A stretch of DNA of 64,000 nucleotides, from contig CM019237.1 of NCBI GenBank assembly GCA_009741485.1, positions 50,034,050-50,098,049 of the forward strand, given 5' to 3'. Within the stretch, counting starts at the first letter, position 1. Each line of letters begins with the position of its first letter. Positions 36,009-47,000 of this stretch are shown here, piece by piece. Position numbers and translations under genes: made by a program. The notes beneath the pieces are model-generated. The model worked only from the letters and a program-made list of their open reading frames with translations. It did not search any database and was not told the origin of the DNA. The stretch comes from Malurus cyaneus samueli. Lineage: Eukaryota; Chordata; Aves; Passeriformes; Maluridae.

Positions 36009-37059
36009 AGACAGATTCCCTGGAGCAAGAGGAAAACCCACCCAAACAGGGGAAAGCATATGGAATGAACACGTACAAACAGCATATGCTACACTGTTAA
36101 TTAGCACAGTCCCTGTCTGCTTTCCCAACACCATTTTTTTGGGATTTATCTCCCTGGGTAGAGTCTTGTGTTACTTAGGACCCCACCCTGAACAAGAAGA
36201 GCTCCTTGGAATTGGCAGGCAATTTCCTCAGCCACTATATTTGGTGGCAGCTAAGGACACACTGCATCCCCTGGTTCCTTTCATCAGAGGATTAAGTCTC
36301 TTTTCATCCTGCCAACACCTGCTCCCCTCCCTGTGCCTAAAGCAGGTGACTGCAGCTCAGGCATTCTCCTGTGAACCTGCTGATAACATGGCTACAAATG
36401 TCTTCAGAAGGGGATCTGTCTTGAGTGCAAGCTTCAAAGAGCGACGATGAAGAGCTCAGGGCTGTGGTTTTGGACACAGCAGCACAAACAGAGCTCTCCT
36501 GTGCTCACAGGGCTGCCATGAAGGGCAGTGTATCTTCTTCAGCCTTAAAATTCCCCATAAATCTATCCACATCTTTCTACCACTGAGAAATAAATACGTA
36601 AAATGCTGCCGCTCTTACTTCTGTCAATATAAAGTTAAGCTTAGCTCTGCTGAGTTTGGGAGGACTTACTTAGGCTTGAGTCAGATGAAAACTTTTGGGA
36701 AAGCTGTGGTTGACTCCTGCTGTAATCTGCAGATCTTTCCCTGATGGAAACAGGACCTCAAGAAAAGAACAAACAAAAAGAAGCAGTTTAACAAACAGTA
36801 CATCTGATTTGATGCAGAAGACTGAAGTTGGAGCCCAATATAATCCAAGGTAGTTGTACTGAAAGGAGTTTTGCCAGCTTGAATCAGCAGATGGTGAGGA
36901 TCTGGCTCATACTACGCTTCTGTAGCTTATAGTTATCTTTCTTTCTTCACCTAGAACCAGATTCTCCCTTTAGGCTACAAATCTTAATTTGGAAATACTT
37001 CCTCATTAATTTCAAGAAACTCTTAGTTGTTAATTTCCCAGAATAAAAAGAAACCTTAC

Positions 37060-37133
37060 CTATTTCTGCTGTAGCAGCAGATGCTGGAGCTGTTTGTTCC
37101 TTTGCTTTCAGGGCTGATGCTGTTCTTTCCATC
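37060..37133 (-). other. Possible minus-strand exon end with donor site
   Basis: On the minus strand an ATG-led open stretch of about 24 codons, rich in Ala, Thr, Glu and Lys, runs into ATAG followed by GTAAGG, a good 5' splice site (GT at 37058-37059). Another GTAAGG lies just upstream, near 37155. No convincing acceptor is visible, so this is only a hint of an exon on the KCNA6 strand, about 4.5 kb past the KCNA6 stop. Confidence 0.15.
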
Positions 37134-37494
37134 ACCGTATGGAGGACACTTCAGTCCTTACCCTGTCTCTTGCTGCCTTGAATTATCTTTATGCTCACTC
37201 TTCTTTATCTCCATAAGTACCTCTGAATAAGAGGGCCCAGGACAGAGCACCAACTCCAGTCACCTTCACCCCCTCGGCTGCTGCAGCAGTGAATTTTTAT
37301 CCATGAAAACTGGATCAAAAGGCCTAAACAGAAAATTACTCAGGAACCCCAAGTTCCAAAGTAGGAGTAGAATAGGAATTTCATATTGGAGGTAAGTGCA
37401 GGAATCCATCAGTAAAATACCACAAAACATGCCTTTCACGCTTCCAGTCATTCACGTGGAAAAAAAATTAGTATCCTCAGTAAAATTCTTCATT

Positions 37495-37513
37495 CCCTTC
37501 CTTCCTTCCTTCC
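37495..37513. repeat. (CTTC)n microsatellite
   Basis: Four CTTC units in a pyrimidine-only stretch. Confidence 0.85.
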
Positions 37514-38641
37514 CCACCTCCAAGGAGATGATTTCTGCTCTGTCCCACTTTGGTGTAAAACATCCTGTGGGAAAATTATCTAGGAAAACCAACTGTCACA
37601 AAGCAGCAGGGGATCAGGAAGGAGCAATAGTTTCTTCCACTGCAAAACTATTTCCTAGCAAGATTGCTGCAAGAGGAATGTCTGGTTTTTTTTTTAAAAC
37701 GTGATGTTAAGCTTGTATTCCTTATCACCAGGCACCCAGATGACTACAGTCATGGGTCATTTGCCCCTCAGCTCTCTTGAGTGTTCAGATTGTCCTTCAC
37801 ACGCTCTCCAGCTCTCGATCGCAAGGATGGACAAATCAAATCTCTTCCCATCTCCAGGTTGCTTTCAAAGGCTGGAAACTGTCCACCTGAAGCTGGACAG
37901 GACAGCTGTACATGAGATAAGGTGATGGGATCAGCTTCAGAAAGCATCTTTAAAGATAAGGTGCTGATATCTGTACTCAAAATATCCAATGAGTGCTTTT
38001 GCTTGTAGCCACAGTCACAGCACAGAGAAACAGTCCGGGAGGTTGTTATGGAAACCACTCCCTGGAGGTGCCTACTTGGCTTCACAGGGATGTGCTCTAC
38101 CTTCAGAACAAAACAGCTTCAGAAGGGAACGGAGAGATTTGCATTTTGAACATCCAGGGGGGAGTGTTAAGGGCTGAGAACTTGTGGTAAGATTTCTGAA
38201 AGCATCTCTGTGACTTGGTGGCACGAGACCTCTGTAAAGTCAATGGCACAGGTGCCACTATGTCCTTTCAGTCCTGGGAAAAAAAAATCTGAAGGATTCT
38301 TAAAAGAATGTCAGATTCCACAAGTTCTATAACATCTAGCACTACTGATGACTCTGGGACTTCCCTGCTTTTCAGGAGGTGCTTAGAAAAGGATTTACAT
38401 GCCCCAAATGAGTCCCAAGGTTACACTTTCCACACTTCTGTTGGCTCTCTGTATTTTTCTTAGAGTCAGCCCAGAAAACCCAGGGAACAAACACCACTCC
38501 TGCTTTACACAATTTCATGTGCGCTTTCTTTTTGGAACTGAAAAATGTGGATCACAAAAACTGCACAGAGCTGCCTCGGTCACCACAGAATTCCTTCGTA
38601 CTTTGGGTATGATCTGCAAGCAGGAGACTCCAAAACCCACT

Positions 38642-38692
38642 AGGAACTCACTGCTGGATTTCACATGGAAACTCACTGCTGGATCTCACCTG
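38642..38692. repeat. Short imperfect tandem duplication
   Basis: GAACTCACTGCTGGATTTCA and AAACTCACTGCTGGATCTCA follow one another with a few bases between. Confidence 0.85.
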
Positions 38693-39790
38693 AGGGCAGG
38701 ACATCTCTTTCCAAGAGGATCTGTGTAAAACATGCTGGGACTGGGCTACCAGTGATTTGCTTCACATCTTTTCTTGCTGGAGTCTCCATGCCCATCTGTC
38801 ATGCTGGTCAGGAGAACAACCTGTTCTGGGCAGGGGGGGCTCCTGCCTGGCAGGGCCAACAGGGCCAGGCCCGGGGGGAGAAACGAGCACAGGAATTTTC
38901 TGACGTAGGCTCAGCATGTCTCATGACTCCTCCTGAACTTGTGTTCAACCTGAGTTTTTTATATCTTACTTTGGGGAAACTTTTATCAGCTGATAGACTC
39001 AGGCATAAAATATCCCCAAACATGGGCATTCTGCTGGGAGAGGGCAGCAGCCTCGAAACACCCCTCTTAAATAGCAGCTTCTTCTGCTAGTTTCTAGCAA
39101 CATAAAAAGGGAAGGGAAGTCCCTCTCTTTGCCTCACAGTAAAGGTTTCATTAAAGCGACCCCAAAACACAACTGAACACCACCAAAACTAAGATACACT
39201 AAGAAATGGATAAACTCAGTAACCTGGACAGCTCTAACACAAAATCAACAGAAGTTCCACCAGGCTCCTCAGTCATAACTTATTCTCCAGGATAATTTAC
39301 CCACCAGCTGATTACACATGTCAAGAGATGCAGAATGGCTCCCAAGGCTCAGACCTTCACAAACCTGTATCTCAGTCCCATGAAGCAGAGAGAAAGTAGG
39401 CATTATTGAGGCAAACCCCCCTGAGCTATGAGCCCTCACCACACCAAACTTGTGTCTCCCAGACTGAGACAAGTGGCATTTTCCTACTGATTTCAGGGAG
39501 AGAGAAGAGAGGTTTTAATATAATGGTTGTGTGCTGACCCCAGGGAGATCCCCTCACACTAAAAACATTTGAGAAGGCAACAGGACTCGGGAGAAATGAA
39601 GCAGCTAGGATTTGCACAAACAACTTCTACCATATGAGCAGGCCCAGGATGAAGAGAGACCACAATAAAAGCATTCTAGGCATGGAGCCATATCTCAAGA
39701 CAACTGAAAGCAGGGGAGGGAAGATGCAAACAGATCCCATCTCACAACCAGTTCCATAGCCAGTTCAGACTATATCAAAGTTATAAGAAT

Positions 39791-39882
39791 GGCGCTCTGA
39801 GCAACCTGGTCTGGTGCAATACGAGAAGAGATGATCTTTAAAATGTCCTTTCCAACCCAGACCATTCTATGATTCTGTGATA
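39791..39882 (+). mobile_element. CR1 LINE 3'-end fragment
   Basis: GCGCTCTGAGCAACCTGGTC, then GATGATCTTTAAAATGTCC and CCATTCTATGATTCTGTGAT: the last 90 bp of CR1 with two octamers. It lies about 1.8 kb past the KCNA6 stop, antisense to that gene. Confidence 0.88.
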
Positions 39883-41650
39883 TGCCTTTAGCATTCTTAA
39901 TCTTATGGCAGAAAAGCACAATATATACATGAAATCTATTCTCTGTATTTTTGCACCTTGGCGTTATGTCTGGTTTATGTATTACATGTGTCCCATGCAA
40001 TATGTAGTACATTCTAATATGCATTTTGTACAGTATGATGCAAGGCATTAATGGCTGCCTTTGCATTTATACACATGCAGATGTGTGAATGCAGAATAAA
40101 CACCTAGAATTAAAATAAAGAAGACTTTTCCTTGCAGGAAAATTTGCCAGTAGAATCTGAAAGCATCCATTTCCCTTTTTCACCTGCTGGCAGCACAAGA
40201 AACATTTTTAAAGTTAGGTGTAAGGCAGAGCTGACTGAAGCGAATGAAATGATCTGGGAAGCAAAACATGCATTTGAAGATAGAAATCTCTGGTCCCTTA
40301 GCAAACACGGCACTGCAGGCCAAGCTATGCATATTTTGCATGGCTAGCACAAAGTGCTCCCATAAAACCAAGTGTAAAAACACTGCTGTCCCTTCTATCC
40401 ATGAAATCCCAGGAAACGGCTCGACCAGTACCAGAGCAAAAGCATCTCCTGAGGGCTTGCTGTTTCTCCCCTCATTCAGAGAGTCTGGAGGATGCTGCTG
40501 GCATTGTGCAGATAGCTCAGGGAAGCTTGTACCTGTGCCAACCTCAGTCTCAAATGCTGACATGCTCACCCTGGGGCATTTTCTGCCTGTGACTTGCTAA
40601 ACCAGCGCGATCTTCGCACAGAACAGGTACGGAGCTGTCTGTGGTCAGGATTTCCCTGCCATGTCAACAAAAGCCCAACATGCAAGCTTCCCTCAGCTAC
40701 ACAAATGCTCGATTAAAAAAAGCAGCGGAGTCAACAGCTCTCACGTGCCCGGATACAGAGCTGGGTATCTGAAGCACAAAGCACATCTCATTAAATGCTA
40801 TTGTGTGAAGATGAACTCTGCAGATAACAAATGAATTCACTCAAGCGCGCCTTGCATCGGAAGGCACTTACCACTATGAAGATTAAGTTGGTGCTATAAA
40901 AGCCAATTAACACCAGGGCACAGGCATAAATAAGGCTGAGATAAACAAAAAATACAGAGAATCTTCACCAAGCCTGTTGATTGCTTTAAGCCTGTTTTTG
41001 ATACACGACGTATGGTTACAAGTAGCAAAAAGCTTTTAGATTTTATGCACCTTTTTTTTTTTTTTTAAACACAACCAGGAGGATCTTTAGCATGCCAAGG
41101 GTTGCAAAGAAGGCAGACATCTGCTTGCTGGCTCTCCCCTACAGCTGCAGAGCTCCCTGTGGTCCTGGCTGCAGCGTTTCCATTATTCAAAGGCAATGGC
41201 ATGGCAGGCGTGACTGATCCCACAGCCAAGGGCACTGCGCTGGCACAGGGCACGGCTCGAGCCAGATGTTTATAGCCCCTTTAACTGTTTACTCTGCTGA
41301 ATCCTTCAGCTGAAGTAGTGGCAAGGGCTTCTCTGCTAGTGGAGTAACAAGGTTTGGTTTCGGAGCAAATGTTGGATTAAAGCAGTCATCAAAAGCAGAG
41401 AAGGAAATGCACAAGGGAGTGGGGATGACAGCTAGCACTCCACGGAATAAAGCAACAACATTTCTGGCTGCACACAGTAATGAGAAACAGCAAATCAGGG
41501 ACAGAAGAGCCCATTATCACAATCATTCTGTTTACGGTATCACAATTCACAGTCTGGCGTGTAAATGCTGAATAGATCCAGCTGCTTGTAGGAAGACAAC
41601 CGTAACAGCAGCCTGCATCTCCGTGTCTGGACCCAGGACAACAAAACCCA
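39883..41650 (-). other. Probable KCNA6 3' UTR and downstream DNA
   Basis: Immediately 3' of the Kv1.6 stop. No AATAAA is seen on the gene's strand. A donor-like AGTG/GTAAGT on the gene's strand at about 40872/40871 leaves room for a 3' UTR intron. Extent of the UTR is unknown. Confidence 0.4.
41052..41066. repeat. Poly(T) run of 15
   Basis: T15, about 585 bp beyond the KCNA6 stop on the 3' side; it reads as poly(A) on the gene's strand but no poly(A) signal precedes it. Confidence 0.95.
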
Positions 41651-43204
41651 TCACACCTCTGTCAGCATTTTCTTCTCTTTATATCCCTGGTTATTGGGAG
41701 GAATGAAGTTGGAATATTTCATGGACTCCAGGTCTTCTGCTTCCAGGAATTCAGATTTGCTGAGAGACTGATTACTGTCCCCCTTCTTGGGCTCAGAGAA
41801 GGGTGACTGTTGCTGGCCACAGGTGACATGGGTGTACTGGCACTGCTCTTCATGATCAGTCTCTCGGTGGTAGAAGTAGTTGAAGTTGGACACGATGACA
41901 GGGACAGGCAGGGCAATGGTGAGCACACCAGCGATGGCACACAAGGAGCCCACGATCTTGCCACCAATGGTCATGGGATACATGTCCCCATAGCCCACGG
42001 TGGTCATGGACACCACCGCCCACCAGAAAGCATCAGGGATGCTGGTGAACAGGGAGTCAGGGTCATCAGTCTCTGCAAAGTAGACAGCGCTGGAGAAGAG
42101 GATCACCCCGATGAAGAGGAAGAAGATGAGGAGGCCCAGCTCCCTCATGCTGGCCTGGAGAGTCTTCCCTAAGATCTGCAGCCCCTTCGAGTGCCTGGAG
42201 AGCTTGAAGATCCTGAAGACTCTGACCAGGCGGATGACTCTGAGGATGGCCAGGGACATGGCTTGCTGCTGGCCCCCATTGTTGCTGCTGCTCCCGGGCT
42301 GTTGTTTCTGCTGCTGCTGCTGGGCCAGCTCGGTGCCCAGGGTGATGAAGTAGGGGATGATGGCCACGATGTCGATGATGTTCATGATGTTGCGGGAGAA
42401 CTCGGGCTTGCTGGGGCAGGCAAAGAAGCGCACGAGGAGCTCGAAAGAGAACCAGATGATACACAGGGTCTCGATGAGGAAGAAGGGGTCTGTGAAGAAC
42501 GGACCAGAGCCGGCGGCAGGGCGCAGGGGCGGGGGGGTCCCGCTCGGCGGCGGCAGCGGCGGCAGCAGCAGCGCCTCGTCTCCGAGCGGCACAGCCTCCC
42601 CGAAGGCAGGCTGGGGGCTCTTGGGCTCCTGGCGGAACTCAGGCAGGGTCTCCAGGCAGAAGATGACAATAGAGATGAGAATAACCAGCACCGAGACGAT
42701 GGCGATGGCCCGGGCCGGCCCGGAGCTCTCGGGGTACTCAAAGAGCAGCCAGACCTGGCGCTGGAAGTGGTGCTGGGGCAGGGGCTTCTCCTCCTCTTGG
42801 ATGAAGCCCTCGTCCTCCCGGAAAGTCTCGATGGCCTCCTGGCCCAGCTGGTAGAAGCGGATCTCCTCCAGGAAGATGTCGAGGGGCACATGGACCGGCC
42901 GGCGCAGCCGCCCCCCGGACTGGTAATAGTAGAGGATGGCGTCGAAGCTGGGCCGGTTGCGGTCGAAGAAGTACTCGTTGCGGAGCGGGTCGAAGTAGCG
43001 CACCCGGCGACTGGGGTCGCCCAGCAGCGTGTCGGGGAAGATGGAGAGGGTCCGCAGCTGCGTCTCGAAGCGCAGCCCCGAGATGTTGATCACCAGCCGC
43101 TCGCTGCTGCAGCAGCTGCCGCCGCTCCGCTCCTCGCCCGGCGCCTCCGCCTCCGCCTCGCCGCCCGCCGCGGGGCCGCCAGCGCCAGCGTCCTCCGCCC
43201 GCAT
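41651..43204 (-). CDS. KCNA6: Voltage-gated potassium channel Kv1.6 (Shaker family), single coding exon
   Basis: Pore-forming subunit of a delayed-rectifier K+ channel of the neuronal plasma membrane; four Kv1 subunits assemble through their T1 domains. The frame encodes 517 residues (human Kv1.6 has about 529) with no intron or break. Seen: acidic, Gly/Ala-rich N-terminus (1-30); T1 domain about 36-130; S1 165-185; S2 239-260 with charge-transfer residues E245, F252 and E255; S3 274-294 with D278; S4 with R322, R325, R328, R331, K334 and R337; S5 355-376; pore helix 389-400; filter TVGYGD 402-407 followed by M408-Y409; S6 416-440 with P433-V-P435; class I PDZ ligand T515-E-V517. Kv1.6 rather than a paralogue: the N-terminal [20 protein letters not shown] block, QYTHVTCGQ after S6, the MLTEV end, and no N-glycosylation sequon in the S1-S2 loop. 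The ATG at 43204 is chosen because conserved Kv1.6 sequence begins there (MRAE against human MRSE); the frame is open for 128 further codons upstream but those are low-complexity. Stop TGA at 41651-41653. No AATAAA or ATTAAA lies on this strand within about 2.1 kb past the stop; the first candidate is ATTAAA at 39514-39519. Confidence 0.97.
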   Translation of the reverse strand: MRAEDAGAGGPAAGGEAEAEAPGEERSGGSCCSSERLVINISGLRFETQLRTLSIFPDTLLGDPSRRVRYFDPLRNEYFFDRNRPSFDAILYYYQSGGRLRRPVHVPLDIFLEEIRFYQLGQEAIETFREDEGFIQEEEKPLPQHHFQRQVWLLFEYPESSGPARAIAIVSVLVILISIVIFCLETLPEFRQEPKSPQPAFGEAVPLGDEALLLPPLPPPSGTPPPLRPAAGSGPFFTDPFFLIETLCIIWFSFELLVRFFACPSKPEFSRNIMNIIDIVAIIPYFITLGTELAQQQQQKQQPGSSSNNGGQQQAMSLAILRVIRLVRVFRIFKLSRHSKGLQILGKTLQASMRELGLLIFFLFIGVILFSSAVYFAETDDPDSLFTSIPDAFWWAVVSMTTVGYGDMYPMTIGGKIVGSLCAIAGVLTIALPVPVIVSNFNYFYHRETDHEEQCQYTHVTCGQQQSPFSEPKKGDSNQSLSKSEFLEAEDLESMKYSNFIPPNNQGYKEKKMLTEV

Positions 43205-43588
43205 CTCGCCCGCTCTGCCCGCGCTGCCTTCCTTGCTGCCTTCGCCGCCCCCGCCTGCCCCGCTCGCCTTCAGCGCCCGCCGCCCGCCGCATCCGCCTGT
43301 TGCGCCTCGCTGCGGCCGCGCTCGCCCGGCGGCTCCGCGGGGCTCCCGGCGTGCTCCTCCTCCGGCCGCGGGGATGGGGGCACCGCGCTGCCGCCGCGGC
43401 GCACACACACACAGACACGGACAGACACACAGAGACACACACAGACACGGACAGACACACAGAGACACGCACACACACGCAGAGACGCGGGAGACAGAGG
43501 AGGAGAGGGAGCTGTACGAGCACACACGCACGGTGTTACACACGGGGAGAGGGGCACCGCACGGATACAGAGCGACAGAGACACGCAC
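43205..43588 (-). other. Probable 5' leader of KCNA6, in-frame open but low-complexity
   Basis: The Kv1.6 reading frame stays open for 128 codons above the chosen start, to another ATG at 43586-43588. The predicted peptide is Cys/Val-rich, from GT-rich DNA, then Arg/Gly/Ala-rich, with no similarity I recognise to any Kv N-terminus. It is best read as GC-rich 5' untranslated sequence. An N-terminally extended protein of 645 residues cannot be excluded from sequence alone. Confidence 0.6.
43411..43470. repeat. Two-copy 30-bp CA-rich tandem repeat in KCNA6 leader
   Basis: Two consecutive 30-bp units beginning ACAGACACGGACAGACACAC are identical except near the end of the second. They sit in a wider CA-rich tract (about 43401-43485). 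The tract lies about 200-270 bp above the Kv1.6 start codon and reads as GT-rich on the coding strand. Such a tract is prone to length variation. Confidence 0.9.
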
Positions 43589-44013
43589 ACCGCGCCAGCG
43601 CCGACACGCTCAGCTACAGACGGATGCGCGCACCCGCGGACGGGGATGCTCGCCCCACCTCTCCCCCCGCCGCGGAGAACGCAGCAGTCCCAGCCGAGGG
43701 GCGCCGGCTTTTGCGGGGAGACCCCCGAGGGGAAAGCCGCTTCCGGGCTCAGCTCTCCAGCCAGGAGCTTCGCAAGAGCTGCTCCCAAGAGCGGCACGGC
43801 CGCCGCCCTTCTTTCCCCCACCTGTCCCCCATGGAAACCTGCCCTCGTCCCTTCTGCCAAACCCCTGCCAGGGGCTGGCCAGCACCGCGGGCTTCGGGCA
43901 GGGCTCGGAGCTCAGCCGTGGGACCGGGCTGACCTCGGCGTTGTTCCCGTCCCCGCCGCTGGCTGGAGTTGACCTTGAGCCAGTCGCTCCATGCCTGTGG
44001 CTCGCGGACCTCC

Positions 44014-44023
44014 ATTTATAAAT
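44014..44023 (-). promoter_or_regulatory. TATA-like palindrome upstream of KCNA6
   Basis: The palindrome ATTTATAAAT lies at the upstream edge of the CpG-rich block, about 810 bp above the Kv1.6 start codon. It could place a minus-strand transcription start near 43985-43995. The position fits a promoter, but there is no direct evidence of initiation and isolated TATA-like strings are common. Confidence 0.3.
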
Positions 44024-47000
44024 GTCATTGCCGTGATGCAAGCGCGACGGTGGCATCGGACCATCCACAGATGGAGACAACCTGTCACGGTAAACAGTGC
44101 TACTAGGAAAACACACAGGTAAATGCAGTTTCTCTCCTCGTATGGGGTAGATCGAGTTTGCCTCTTTTCCCACATACCGAACACGTGAGATTGCTCATTT
44201 TTTTTTGTCTACCACCACACAGTCAGCACTGAGTCTCCCCAGAATCAGAACCTGCATTTCACAAGCAATTAGGCTACCAGCTCTTCTGGCTTTAGAAACC
44301 TGTGGCTTGCTCTGTCTCTGTCACACTCGGCTTCTGAAAGCGGAGAGAAACTCACAACACTACTTTCTCCTGAAACAACACGAAAATGGGGCTAACAGGT
44401 GACTGTTTCCATCCCTTCCCAGGACAAAAGCCTGTCTTTCCCTTGAAAGCCCTTTTGTTGGTGCTAAATGTTATGAACTAGGCTTTTATCATCGCAGCAT
44501 CTGATGCCTTTGCTGGCTGCAAGCCATGTGCTTAGCCTACACCATCTCTTAGCAGCACGGATCTAGAGGAAAGCATTTCCCTCTTTACCCCTCCGCCCAG
44601 TCCCTCCTAACTAGCTGGCAGTTCCTGGGTTCAGGCTCTGGACATTTTGACCAACTGACTAGCTGCCTTTTTTGGCTCTGTTCTCAGGAAGGAGGTGAAT
44701 ATGATTTAAAGTCACTTAATGCCTTTTCATTTCTCACACATTAGCATTAAAGACGGCTGTTGCAAAAGAAAGATTTTTTTTTTTTTTCATTTATAGGGAG
44801 ATGACTGTCACACAAGGAAGCATATTTTTGTTTCATATTATACATAACTGGGGTATGGCAGCCAGATGAAAAAGACTTTGCTGGAGAATATACCTATTCC
44901 TTTAAAAAAGAACAAAAAAAAAGGATCGATGTTTGCCTTTATAATAGTAAAATGCTTCTTGCTGAAATTTCTTTTTCAATTATTACAATGAATTATTCAT
45001 TCCTGGGATTATTTGAATCATAATTACGATTTTTTCATTTGCAGGGTTAACTACTGAGAAGTCCTTTCAAAACTGCTTTTGGGAGGGATGGGAAAGCTCC
45101 TGAGGTTTCTAAGAGGACACACAGGGCATGTCTACATGAGGGAGCTCATGCTGTGCTGGGTTTGAACGAGCAAGCTCCAGCACGGTTTGCAGGACCATTT
45201 TCCAGCCCACACAGACATTCCACGCTGCCACAGCTCTGGGCTTCCCATTACCTGGGCAGTGCTCCAGACAGCCGAGAAATTCCCTGCATCCCACCCCTTC
45301 CCACTCAGCTTGCCTCCTGCCACAGCCCAGTTCCAAGCAGGCACTCGGGCTTCTCTGTGCCACCTGTGCTTGCTCCTGAGAACCCTTCAGAAGCCACTGA
45401 CCTTCTTCAGTCTGCTCACAGTGAATCTCAGGCTCTTTATTAAACACAGAAGGAAGCCTTCATAACGTGCCACTCAACTCTTTAGCACGCAGCCTGTTCC
45501 CGAGCCGCTCTGCACCACCGTGCCTGTGCAGCCACACCCCGCATTGCTATATTAAGATGCAATGCCAGCTGCCACAATTCAGCCTCCATGCAGGTCCTGC
45601 TGGGCCAGCAGCTCCCAATGGCACCCAGTTTGCAGAGATGGAGGTGAGGAACACCTGGAAGTGTACATGGGAGGGACAAGAGGTGAACCCCAGAGCAGCA
45701 TTCCCAAAAGCCACACTGCTGCACCATGACATTCCCTGGAGAGAGATTTGGGGGTGGCTCTGAAGCCAGCACTATGAGGCCAGTGCCACCTCAGGGTGCC
45801 ACTAAGCTTCTGTGATCACATCTCCAAGCTCCAGTGTGGCAGCTCGCTGTGGTTCAAGAGTTTACGACAACCACATCCTTCCCCTGCCTGTATCAGTCAC
45901 CACTGCCAAGGTGCACAAAAACCCCTCCATCAATACATACATGGTGAAAATTGCTCTGGCTAGCACAGGACACCCAATTCTGGGTCTTGTACTCCAAAAG
46001 CTGGAGGACCATTGCTCTCCCAAGCCTGGTCCATACAGGCACTCTCAATCTGCAGCAGAGCTCCATTCTCTTGGATGCTTTATGCACCCCCAAACATAGC
46101 TCAGCATTTTGGATGGCATCAACCAAAGGGATTTCCTTTAGCTCCCTTTTGCAGGATTGGATGTGATCAGCATGGCAGCTGCCAAAAGTTACGTCTGTGT
46201 AGCATTTTCTCAGGAAAGCCAAGTCCAGGGACCCCCAACTGCAGAACTAAGATATCCCGAGTAGGAATCTAGGTTTGAGTCTAGGGCATGTAAAACTTCT
46301 TGGCCAATTCCTTGCCTTCCTGCATTTCCCAGTTAACCCATCTTCTCCTGAACTTTCCAGTTCTCTGCTCCACGACTCCTGTTCTACCCCTATCTTCTGC
46401 TTCCCACATCCAGATCCTTTCCCCAATTATGGAGCTTCTCATCCCCCTAACCCTACTACAGTTTCTTCACTTCCTTGAAGCCCAGTGGGCCCCAGCAGCA
46501 AAATACCTTTCATCTCCCTCTTCCAAAAATCCTTTTGTTGCTGAAGGCTGCCCAATAAGTGCTAGAGATGTTGGCTGACCAGCTGGGCATTCAGCAGAGC
46601 AGCTTGACATGCTTTGCTTGTGTGACATCTTTTAACACTCACCCCATCAAATGAAGGAACAAGAGGAGCACCAAGCAACCCTCTGTACGTGCAGTGTATT
46701 TTGGTAATCAGTGTACCTCTGAAATCATCCATCAACACCTTAATGAGCAGCCTGGGAGGCACAACAGAACCTCCCACAGACTGGAGGGCCTGGGGTAGGA
46801 TTCATCTCCCAGGAGCCAAAATATTCCACACATCAAACAAATCCCCACAGTCTAAAAAGAGCAATAGACAGGGAAAATAAAATTTTTAAAAATGCAATAG
46901 CTGGCAGAGCATCCCCATTTGAAATGGTAATTTACACTTACGCACAGTACCAATTACAGCCAACTTCATACTTCCCTACTTACTCAGAGCCATAAATCTA

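Larger units (their letters stand above)
34423..39790. other. No gene seen; distal 3' side of KCNA6
   Basis: Contains the old palindromic repeat pieces near 35.1 and 35.4 kb, the 23-bp duplication, the exon-like minus-strand stretch near 37.1 kb and an ATTAAA on the KCNA6 strand at 39514-39519. If KCNA1 is still clustered with KCNA6, it lies further left than this window. Confidence 0.55.
42490..44010. promoter_or_regulatory. CpG-rich block over KCNA6 5' half and upstream region
   Basis: This stretch is visibly richer in G+C and CpG than the AT-leaning DNA on both sides. It spans the T1-to-S1-S2 part of the Kv1.6 coding sequence, the leader and about 800 bp upstream. CpG islands of this kind commonly mark vertebrate promoters. 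I judged the borders by eye, not by a computed threshold. Confidence 0.7.

Noticed and set aside
1..41000. KCNA1 or KCNA5 coding sequence expected downstream of KCNA6 by synteny
   Set aside because: No second T1 domain, S4 ladder or TVGYGD filter is found on either strand.
42066..43523. Alternative minus-strand frames (132, 169 and 261 codons) inside KCNA6
   Set aside because: Out-of-frame shadows of the Kv1.6 coding sequence; Arg/Ser/Pro-rich with no homology.
42191..43972. 593-codon plus-strand frame opposite KCNA6
   Set aside because: It is antisense to the conserved Kv1.6 coding sequence and GC-rich leader, where stop codons are rare. The peptide is Gln/Glu/Asp/Arg low-complexity with no recognisable domain.
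43029..44021. 330-codon and 210-codon plus-strand frames in the KCNA6 upstream region
   Set aside because: They arise from CpG-rich, stop-poor DNA and CA repeats; Pro/Arg/Ala-rich products without domains.
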